Of a stretch of DNA of 64,000 nucleotides, positions 45,072-64,000 are shown one piece after another. The translations under genes were made by a program, and so were the position numbers. The notes beneath the pieces were generated by a model that was given only the letters and a program-made list of their open reading frames with translations, was not told where the DNA came from and searched no databases. Within the stretch, counting starts at the first letter, position 1. Each line of letters begins with the position of its first letter. Source of the DNA: Flabesymbios commensalis (lineage: Eukaryota > Annelida > Polychaeta > Terebellida > Flabelligeridae); the NCBI GenBank assembly GCA_964017125.1, contig OZ024902.1:100346796-100410795 (forward strand), given 5' to 3'.

Positions 45072-45661
45072 TTTCAGTATTTTTGTTGATAGGCCATCTG
45101 AATCGCACGTATCTTTAGGTTGTAGACTATCAATAATTTTAAGTGTTTTAAATTCAAAGCTTAATTGAGAGGGATGTTTAAGAAAATGTTTGAACGAGAT
45201 ATTGCTACTTTTAATTTCAGAAGATAGCTTAGTACCAATGTTTGTGAAAAAATCGTTAAAACTATCAGCAATTTTATTGCTCTCTGATACTTTTTGATCA
45301 TTGATGTTTGGAAAATCTGGAAATTTATTATTTTTGTTTGGCTTATTTAATATATCTTTTATTGTAGACCATTGTTTCTTAATGTCGTGTCTACATTTAT
45401 TGAAACATGAATGGTAATGGATTTTTTTCGCTTCGCGAATACGTTTGCTTAGTAGTGCATTGCAGGTTTTTAAATTACTTTTCAGTTTATTTTTCTCTTT
45501 TGAATTCAGTGAATTCTTTTTAATTATTGCATAAAGTCTGTCTCTACATGCTATTGATCGGACAATTTCATTTGTAATCCATTTAGATTTTTTGTGTTTG
45601 TGCTTATTGAATTTTATAGATTGTTGTGGTAGACAATCATGAACGCTTTGACATATATGCT

Positions 45662-47524
45662 TTATGAGAGTATTGTAATTTCTGGATCAGCGCCCATCTT
45701 CTTATCAAGTTGTTCACTTAGATTATTTCTTTGCAATTCGACTTGGAGATTATTTATGGCCGATATGCTTTTGTCCCTGATTGTTTTAAATGTGGGGCCT
45801 GGTTTTCTATTTACTGTTTGATTCAGGCTTTTAAAGTATTGGAGATGGTCTGATATGTCACTTAATAGAACACCTGTTTTGGTATTTGAATAATATGGGG
45901 TTAGTTTGCATAGAAAATTATCAATAAGTGTACCCGATTGTTTCGAGAGTCTTGTTGGCAAAGTTATTTTAGGGAAAAACCCAAATCCGAGAACAGAGTC
46001 AAAGTACTCATTAAACATGGGTTTCTCTTTAAGCCTTAATAGGTCTATGTTATAATCACCCTCAATTATAATCTCACTTTTTTGGTTGTGCAAATAATCT
46101 AGAGCTTCACTAAATTCATTTATGAACGTATGATAGTTTTGATTTAGATCCTTTGGTGGTCTATATATATTACCAAGGATCAATTTCTTATTAGTCACCT
46201 CGCTTATTACAATTTCTATAAATTGACCTTCCCATATGTTAGACGGTTTATGAAAAGATAAAGTTGTATGCTTATACGATGTTTTAAAAATTAGTAGCCC
46301 ACCGTGTGCACTACAACTTTTGCTTTGAGAAATCAAGGTATAATCATCTAATTCTAGTAAACAAGTGTCTGAATTTTCATCTAACCAGGTTTCCTGAAGA
46401 CATATCACACTAAAATGTATATTATGTTGTACAAAGTAATATAACTTCGCTTTTATATCGTCTATTTTTGCATTCAAACTTTGACAGTTTAAACTAAGGA
46501 TAGTGAATTTGTCCAATAAGAATCGAGATTGACCAATAAAATCATGATCATCTAGATAGGGTGAATGTCCAATGAGGTCTGGCTCATTATAAAGCTCCTC
46601 GTTATTTAGTTCTTTAATAACTTCATTAAGGGAAGGCAGCGAGTCTAAAAAGTTCAGTGATGAGGCATGTTTACCTGGGGACAGCACATCCACAGTCCAT
46701 GGGGTGGGCAACGTGGGCGTCGCTGCTGAGGAGGCATCATGGGCAGGTCCATCAGAGCAGGAATTGACGGCTTGACGGTGGGCAAATCGGGTAGGTCGCT
46801 GCGGCTTAACTGTAGTGTTGGTGATTGGCTTACGTGGTCGTTCTCCTTGTCCGTTTGAGAGGCAAGTTGTTATGATACGGTCTGCGACATCACGTTTTCC
46901 TTTTGTGTTCAAGTGAAGACCACTTTTGTTCAGTCGTGTTGTATGAGGGTCACTAGCGTCTGTACCATTATCTATAAATCTGAAATTCTGGGTGTTGCAG
47001 AATTCTTTGACATTGTGATTTATAGTGTCAATTGTCCTGTTAACGTGTGAAATGTCATTTCGATGGTGAATACTACTATAGCAAATTTCAGCGGATGGAT
47101 ATGTATCTTTTGCAACGTTCATTAGCTCATTAACCTCATTTGCTATCTTTCCAGCTGTTGTACAAGCTGACACATCGTTGGTACCGGCGTCAACAATCAC
47201 GAAGTGTGGTTTGTAGTGTTTATTATCACGCTGAGTTCCAGGTAGAGAATCTATGAGTCGCTTAGTAGTTCCACCTGGGTAAATCAAACCAGTGGCTTTT
47301 ACTCTGTGGCTGCGATTCAAGTCAGTGGCTAGTCCTCTGACCATACTTGTTCCCACAATTATTATGTCTTTATCATTGTTTGGGGTTGGTACAGGTGGAC
47401 GTGCAGGTGGACGTGCGGCAGAGGAATCAATATTCTTATCATGTCTTTTGAGGCTCAGTAGCTGCGCTTGGAGAATCTGTTTATCAGTATTTAATTCATC
47501 ACAGCCAGCTTGTCTTTTCTGCAT
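45662..47524 (-). CDS. LINE SGNH-esterase plus AP-endonuclease polyprotein
   Basis: 620 codons. An N-terminal coiled coil (KQILQAQLLSLKRHD) comes first. Next is an SGNH-hydrolase/esterase-like domain with IIIVGTSMVRG (catalytic Ser region), VDAGTNDVSA (Gly-x-Asn-Asp block) and SGLHLNTKGK (catalytic His region). After a linker comes an apurinic-like endonuclease: LSLNCQSLNAKIDDI, VICLQETWLDE, LGNIYRPPKD, IIEGDYNIDLLR and LLSDISDHLQYF, with every signature block intact. The endonuclease nicks target DNA. The esterase role in LINEs is not settled. In CR1 relatives the esterase is usually in ORF1; here it shares a frame with the endonuclease. Confidence 0.88.
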   Translation of the reverse strand: MQKRQAGCDELNTDKQILQAQLLSLKRHDKNIDSSAARPPARPPVPTPNNDKDIIIVGTSMVRGLATDLNRSHRVKATGLIYPGGTTKRLIDSLPGTQRDNKHYKPHFVIVDAGTNDVSACTTAGKIANEVNELMNVAKDTYPSAEICYSSIHHRNDISHVNRTIDTINHNVKEFCNTQNFRFIDNGTDASDPHTTRLNKSGLHLNTKGKRDVADRIITTCLSNGQGERPRKPITNTTVKPQRPTRFAHRQAVNSCSDGPAHDASSAATPTLPTPWTVDVLSPGKHASSLNFLDSLPSLNEVIKELNNEELYNEPDLIGHSPYLDDHDFIGQSRFLLDKFTILSLNCQSLNAKIDDIKAKLYYFVQHNIHFSVICLQETWLDENSDTCLLELDDYTLISQSKSCSAHGGLLIFKTSYKHTTLSFHKPSNIWEGQFIEIVISEVTNKKLILGNIYRPPKDLNQNYHTFINEFSEALDYLHNQKSEIIIEGDYNIDLLRLKEKPMFNEYFDSVLGFGFFPKITLPTRLSKQSGTLIDNFLCKLTPYYSNTKTGVLLSDISDHLQYFKSLNQTVNRKPGPTFKTIRDKSISAINNLQVELQRNNLSEQLDKKMGADPEITILS

Positions 47525-48585
47525 TTAAATGTTCGTTGTTGGTTTGAAGCTGTTCAATTTCTCTTGTCAGAATACTTATGGTGCGCTCTGCATCCAACAA
47601 TTTATCATTTACCAGTTGTGGACGGGGAGGTTGGGGCAAGCCAAGTTGTGGTATGGAATGCATTTCAGATGAAGTGGTGATTATCTCTCCTTCATCAGCA
47701 GAGCTTTCGTCCATGTCGCTATTACGAGAGTCCATTTCAAACAGTAATTGCTGGCTGGAGTTAGACTCTAGGCACAAGTCTTCACTACACTTGGTGAGAT
47801 CTGAGCAGGCGACTTCACTATCATCAGCTGGCTGTGGAGACAATGTAGTCAATTTGTTTGAAGAGTTGAAAGATTGATTGTTCTTGGGTGTGCTGTTTGC
47901 ACGTGAAATAGGAAAACTGGCTGCTTTATACAATCTGTCGGCCAGGGATGGGTGAGTGGCTGGCTTGGTAGCGTGAGCGTTAATGAGGCTGGCTGTGTTA
48001 TTTTCAGTCACACTTGTAGCGCCTTCACTCATATCTGTTGGACTAATACAGCTGTCCAGAGATGCGGTTGACTTGTTGAATGTTCTTACAACAGATTTTA
48101 TATCCATCATATCTTTCTCTTCCCATTCACCACAACCTCGGCCTGGTATTACTATCACACCAGTCTTATAGAAGAATAGAGTAACGTAGAAGTCTTCATC
48201 AGGATTATGGTTATCTGGCACTATTATCTGTTTGCCGATTTGACTTCTGGCAGGGAATCGTACCTCTGGCTTGTTCTTTAGAATTTCCGTGTCATATTGT
48301 CTATGTGAGTGACGATTTGAACCAAGTGTCAGGGCTCTCTGTCCAAAATTTAGCGTTAGTCGGCTCATCGTCCATGGCTATCACATCAGTGGTGTCACTA
48401 TCATATTTGTAGGCATAGAAGATTGTCTCTGGTTGCTTACGCATCTTCTGGTTTTCTTGATTCTTTATTTTTCTCTGTTTATTTCGTGTTCTTGTTTCTA
48501 TTGACGGTGAGTAGATGAAGCGTGAATCATTTCTATTTGGCTTGTTTCTTGTGGAGCGGCGTGCTGTTTTTTGATTAGGCGACAT
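47499..48585 (-). CDS. LINE N-terminal region (ORF1-like), two frames
   Basis: Frame 48585-48301 starts MSPNQKTARRSTRNKPNRND and is strongly basic. Frame 48368-47499 follows with FYVTLFFYKTGVIVIPGRGC, then a long Ser/Thr/Asn-rich linker, an acidic stretch (MDESSADEGE) and a terminal coiled coil (LDAERTISILTREIEQLQTN). Each frame overlaps the next (68 nt and 26 nt). The parts probably made up a nucleic-acid-binding, self-associating protein. The overlap at 47499-47524 lies within the coiled coil, so the coil continues in the following frame. Confidence 0.6.
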
Positions 48586-48760
48586 TCTGGTATGTGACGT
48601 TCACACATTGACTGTTGACAGACAGGCAGGTGGTCCGAGCCCGGAATTGTCAGGTCACTCAGGCTACGTGTGACGTCATGATACATGTATGATAACACAG
48701 CTGTACACAAGCACTGACGTAGGTCTATAGCCGACTCCAGCAGTTCCAGGTCAAGTTGTT

Positions 48761-49664
48761 AATCCAATGTTGGTGGCTGTTGAGGGGTGTTCATGTCGTG
48801 TCAGAATGGTTATCACACCTCCGTGAACGGTTGGTCCTGGTTTGCTGGCTTGTATAGTGAAAATGGCGTCCAATCTGCCCCTTCTAGCTCCTTATGTTCA
48901 CCCAAATTCCGTGGTCCTGTCAACAGAAATAAAACTGGCGGCAGAACTATGTCTAAACACTCAGGATATATTACTTAAAGATAGATATATATAAGACTGC
49001 TTAGTTAAATTCTAATTGAATCACTTGGAATATTACACTGAGTAGGCCTGTTCGCTGTTTGTACACACAGGCTTTGGCAACGTGTCAACTATCTACATGT
49101 AATATCGTCCACCAAACTTTTCAATCATATACTGCCTAAATTTCACAATTTAGGCACTCGTTTTTTGAGAAATCTTTATCTATAAAGCCCCACTGGGGAT
49201 AAGAAATATGAAAATATACTCATCTCAATGATTTTGTGTTGATCAATGCAGAAAATATCAATATAATCAGGGGGCTCGAGAAAACACGTCCTCACCCTGT
49301 GAAAGCTGTAGAAATAACTCAATGACGAAACTCAAACTCCTACTTGTGTGCATGACAAAATTCCTACACTCTTCCCCATTTTATAAGAGAAGGGCGTGGG
49401 GTAGCCTGCCACACGCACATGTGGGAAGGTGACAAAGACATGTTATGTTTGGGTGCAACCTCCACAGAAGACACAAGTAAAAACGTGCAGTAGTGCAGAA
49501 CAATATACAGAGAGACCCAGACCAGTATTAAAGCAGCTAGAATGAAACATGGTTTCCATCACCGAACACTAGTGGAGACAATTCTTATTACATATTAATA
49601 TTTTAGTCTCAATTATTTTGAATTATTGCGCATATTTTGATTTGAAATTCCGAATTAAAAAATA
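48761..49664. other. Intergenic, LINE flank and repeat remnant
   Basis: No gene. From about 49319 the sequence AATGACGAAACTC and CTTCCCCATTTTATAA matches what follows the repeat copy at 36753-36992, and so marks the far side of the LINE insertion. The exact 5' border of the LINE is unclear. Confidence 0.4.
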
Positions 49665-51564
49665 CAGTATAACCTCGGTTCCGGACCACATCAATAAGCG
49701 AACCACTTTGCGTCTGGAACCACTCTTGTCAAGTTTTTCCCATTGCCGTAATGCTTAAGGATCAGCCCTTAGCGGGCCACCCCAGCTATTCGGTACTCGG
49801 ACCACTTTTGTGGCACCAAACCAGTCTCGATCAACCTTGCTAGGCGGACCACCTGGGACATCAAGGGTCAATGTTTTGAGCCTCTTGGATCACAGACAGA
49901 ACATTCATACCTACCGTTATAGTCGCGCCTCCACGCATGGCTACAAACGACAGCCAGCAATAGTAATTTGGGTAATATTTAACCCTATAACCTCTATGGT
50001 CCTTGTGTGAACGATCTTCATCGTGATATCTAGCTAGTACAGGGAGTACATCTCAAAAGGGTCAGTCCTTGCCCTTTACTCTGGTGGCTGGTCGCTCAAA
50101 CGGCTGTTTCTTTATGATTCAGCAGCCCTGCCCTGGTTCCTTGTCTCCTGGACTTCTTGCCAATGCTTGTACAATCACCTACCTCACCAGGTGAAAAGAG
50201 AGAGGCACTCTATGGTTTATACCAGAACTAGTGCATAATCTCGCGTCAGCCCTCGCGCTGCGCGCTCCTCTAACTAGGCAGTCTTGGCGAGGCAACAAAA
50301 AATACCATGGGCCCTACATGGTGAGCGTCGCACCTTCACGGTTGCTTGCGCACAAAAGATAGCCACCTGATTGCTCAGAAAGCATCTTATTTCATGTTGA
50401 TTTTTATCTTTTGGAAGGGTTAAATAAAGTTGAGCTGATCGATATAATTTTTTGTAATCCGTATCTTCGCAATTTTTTTTATTGTATACCGTTCTTCTTT
50501 TAACTATTGTAGCTATTAAAAAATATAATATGATTACGGTAGTGTAATTAATCGGAAGTTGCAGCACTTGTGTCCCCTTCGTCGTGTATTTTACCCTCAG
50601 AGCTCAAAATATTAACGTTAGGTCCTATATAATTTGTGTGCATTTGAGACACTCACCTAGCTGCAGTTATAATTATCTATATGTACTTTTACTAACTTTC
50701 ATACTAGTTATTAAATCTCAGGGTTTCAATGAATCGAATATTTTATATTAATTGCATAACTGATCTGTACATCGACCTAGCAAATCAACTGATTCGTATT
50801 TGTAATAAAAGAAGACAACTACGCATGTGGTTTATCCTGGTTGAACCAATGTGGTTGAACCAATGTTGTTTTAATGTTGGGCCGGCATATCAGACGGTTT
50901 GCCAACATTAACGCATTATTAGGTCCATATATCTGTGTTTGCTGGGCATACACTGTAACACTTGACGTACGGTAGCACCTCTATTGTATTCGTCATGTAC
51001 GTTTTCACAAACTTCTCATGGAGCTTTATCGGAGAGCTAGGTATATCTGTTGTGTTGATTATCTAAACAGTAGTGTCATTACTCAGTTATACTGCTAATT
51101 AATCTCTTGTGACTGCAATTGCTACGATGCGGACGCAGCAAAAATAAGAAAGTGATAAAAATCACTGTTATGATCAGATATTGTAAGAAGAACCCTAGCC
51201 ACTAATCACAAACTTCAATGAATGATTTCTTTAATGTAAAAAAAGGTTTTATTTAGTTTTATCATTTTATTTCTGAGTGCTGTCTTACCTTTAGGAAAGG
51301 TCATCATAAATAAATTACTTATTACTTGTTGGATGTTTTTTACTTGCTAATTGGATAAAGATTGGTGTTATTGTATGTGTTTGTTTTGTGTTTGTTTTAT
51401 CTTTTATACACGTAGCTAATAGTACATATACTGTACTTGGACCAAGCAAATGGTGTTCATATAATTTTTATAAAGTATAATGTACAATTTCACTTAGGTG
51501 AACACTCGCTAATTGGATCACTTTTGCCAAGTACCTTAGGTGGTCCGTTTAGCGAGGTATATTG
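49665..51564. mobile_element. Tigger/pogo-like DNA transposon remnant
   Basis: CAGTATAACCTCGGTTCCGG at 49665 is mirrored by the complement of CAATATACCTCGCTAAACGG ending at 51564. TA stands on both sides (49663-49664, 51565-51566), and CGGACCAC is shared just inside both ends. CAGTATAACCTCG-type ends with a TA target are characteristic of Tigger/pogo elements. No transposase can be recognised in the 1.9 kb. A hairpin repeat is nested at about 50845-50950. Confidence 0.7.
50845..50950. repeat. CAACATTGG-type hairpin nested in the Tigger-like element
   Basis: Contains AACCAATGTTGTTTTAATGT, TGGGCCGGCATATCAGACGG, GCCAACATTAA and the terminus TGTGTTTGCTGGGCA. One terminal copy of GTGTTTGCTGGG is clear, the other is degraded. 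Confidence 0.6.
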
Positions 51565-51783
51565 TATGTTCACATGATACTGTTGTGTAATACTATTTAT
51601 TTGTAAAATTATCTTAATTTTTTTACAACTACTGAGCATCTTAGCATGCTTATTTTAATGGTTTAACTTACTTTTATCGTTTTCAACAAAGCTTTCTTCC
51701 ATTTTCAATTGTAATAAAAAGCTTGTTTGTTATCTTGAGGGCGGTGGCCTCGCATAGGTGCTGGTCATCTGTCGCCACTTGCC

Positions 51784-51887
51784 ACCCAGCAAACACAAAA
51801 CATTTGTATAACATTTATACAACGTCCGACCAACGTCTTTGGTGCAGCATTGTATAATGTTATACAAATGTGTTGTGTTTGCTGGGT
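51784..51887. repeat. 104-bp palindromic MITE with ACCCAGCAAACAC ends
   Basis: ACCCAGCAAACACAAAACAT at 51784 is mirrored by ATGTGTTGTGTTTGCTGGGT ending at 51887, with TTGTATAACATT arms inside. It is the best-preserved hairpin of this family in the window. Confidence 0.8.
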
Positions 51888-52434
51888 AGGCATACATGTA
51901 CATTTTCTGTCTAATTGTACCCATAGAAAGTCTAATAAATAGATACGTCGCAATATTTTGTAATATTTTTAAATTTTAATATAATTATTCTTACATCGTC
52001 ATTGTGGAAATACTGGCCGCTGTAGCGCCGTAGGCCTTTGTTATCCCTACAAAAACATGTTGAGTTTCCAGTAAACATGGATCATCTTATAAAATTATGA
52101 AGATTATAAATGTTATTGTACATGTGGGAATTATATATTCTTTATGCCTATACAATTTCAAGCGACGTCGCCAGTATATAGTATCACAAAACAGTGTCTT
52201 TTCGTGTCTAGACCCGATAGCCACCCTCTTAAAACATTAAGTCGGGACATCCGTGTATAAATGCACCACAAAAATATAACATTAGAATTTTGTGGCTTTT
52301 TACGATAATAATAAAATGATCAAACATGTCGAATGTAAACTAAAGTACACAACATTTAGCAACATCATCCGTTTCACAACACATTTTAAAGCTTGTATTT
52401 AAAATTTAATATACTTTACTATTTTATTTGCGCT
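51888..52434. other. Upstream region of POLR2E
   Basis: No transposon was recognised directly upstream of the start codon. The AT-rich TATTTAAAAT at about 52396 and TTTATTTG before the ATG are unremarkable. No convincing core promoter was seen. Confidence 0.35.
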
Positions 52435-63489
<11,055 letters not shown>

Positions 63490-64000
63490 GTATCTTTTGA
63501 TTATACATTTAATTTATAGATGGATGATAGATTGATTCAAATTATGTATGTAACTGGTATGTATTTTCCAGTTTAAATCTGTTATGGGGTGTGAAATGTT
63601 GATTCAGAAAATTAGATTTGTCTGAATTACCATGATTATGTGGTAATGTATTGCACAGATTTCAATTGTACTATTTCAAAAACTTGTATGTATTTAATAA
63701 GTGTTTCTAAAAACCAGGAGTATCCTGAACATACATGTACTAACTTAAAACAAACTCTCAACATTCTCCCACCATAGTCACGAAAACAGGGATTTTCCCC
63801 CAAAAAATGATCAGTTTGTGACATGTTAGCCCCCCCCCCCCCATTTACTACAGAGGCAGAGTTACCAGGCAACTGTTTCAATTTTATCGAAAGAACATCA
63901 ATTTTGTGCACCATCTTTTGATCTTCCAATCACCTGCATAATCTCCTCACAAACATATGTCTTTTGGGGGAATAAAAAGATAGCAGGAAAATTAATCTAA
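63490..64000. other. POLR2E intron 6 (start), nothing else recognised
   Basis: Begins GTATCT after the partial Tyr codon. A C run lies at 63828-63842. No further exon of POLR2E is visible before the window ends. Confidence 0.55.

Larger units (their letters stand above)
42661..48760 (-). mobile_element. Nearly full-length LINE with esterase, endonuclease and reverse transcriptase
   Basis: The element reads on the minus strand. It has an N-terminal region (48585-47499), a coiled-coil/SGNH-esterase/endonuclease frame (47524-45662), then spacer and reverse transcriptase (about 45660-44190) and a C-terminal domain (44180-43581). The 3' UTR ends AATAAAGCTATCTGTCTGTC with a (TCTG)n tail at about 42660. 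Domain order and tail fit CR1-like non-LTR retrotransposons. The 5' end is approximate. The frame is interrupted near 48330, 47510, 45660 and 44185, so this copy is probably inactive but not old. A hairpin repeat is nested at 43084-43190. Confidence 0.85.

Overview
The window is eukaryotic, AT-rich and crowded with transposable elements. It comes from a marine invertebrate. The recurring short palindromes (AGGCCTA, TACATGTA, ACCGGT), a foldback element resembling the TU elements described in sea urchins, tRNA-derived SINEs and CR1/Jockey-like LINEs would fit an echinoderm or another invertebrate deuterostome. That assignment is an inference and no species can be named. No bacterial signals, CRISPR arrays or genuine tRNA/rRNA genes were seen.

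Three host genes can be supported, all spliced. (1) On the minus strand at 11001-12412, a small two-coding-exon gene (with a probable extra 5' UTR exon at 12696-~12788) encodes a 74-residue protein. It has a signal peptide, a short Thr-rich acidic middle with an N-glycosylation sequon, and a hydrophobic C-terminus like a GPI-anchor signal. I do not recognise it, and it is the best candidate for something undescribed. (2) On the minus strand at 27861-32323 there is a GPX4-like glutathione peroxidase. Its catalytic residue is coded by an in-frame TGA (selenocysteine), and a SECIS-like hairpin lies about 100 nt after the stop codon. A possible 7-codon first exon lies at 35762-35782. (3) On the plus strand from 52435 to 63489, and continuing past the window, are the first six exons of the RNA polymerase subunit RPB5 (POLR2E/RPABC1). 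Its introns are large and filled with transposons.

The rest is mobile and repeated DNA. From left to right: a cluster of short CAACATTGG-type hairpins (1-690); a 4.8-kb foldback element with 63-bp tandem repeats (2236-7026); two tRNA-derived SINEs with perfect 12-13 bp target duplications (13136-13433, 25568-25817); TTAA-flanked piggyBac-like MITEs (17083-17418, 33053-33344); a block of tandem repeat units (19001-21215); two related TA-flanked elements starting GGGGAG (22163-23017, 33411-35191), the second nested inside a palindromic satellite-like array; and an interrupted coiled-coil reading frame (38845-39700). These are followed by a truncated LINE (40100-41890), a nearly full LINE (42661 to about 48760) with esterase, endonuclease and reverse transcriptase domains, a Tigger/pogo-like element (49665-51564), and a Mutator-like element with GATCTCGG-rich inverted ends inside POLR2E intron 1 (about 52692-56611).

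The three host genes belong to unrelated processes: transcription, lipid-peroxide detoxification and an unknown cell-surface role. Nothing suggests an operon or a gene cluster. Their neighbourhood is shaped mainly by repeated, nested transposon insertion.
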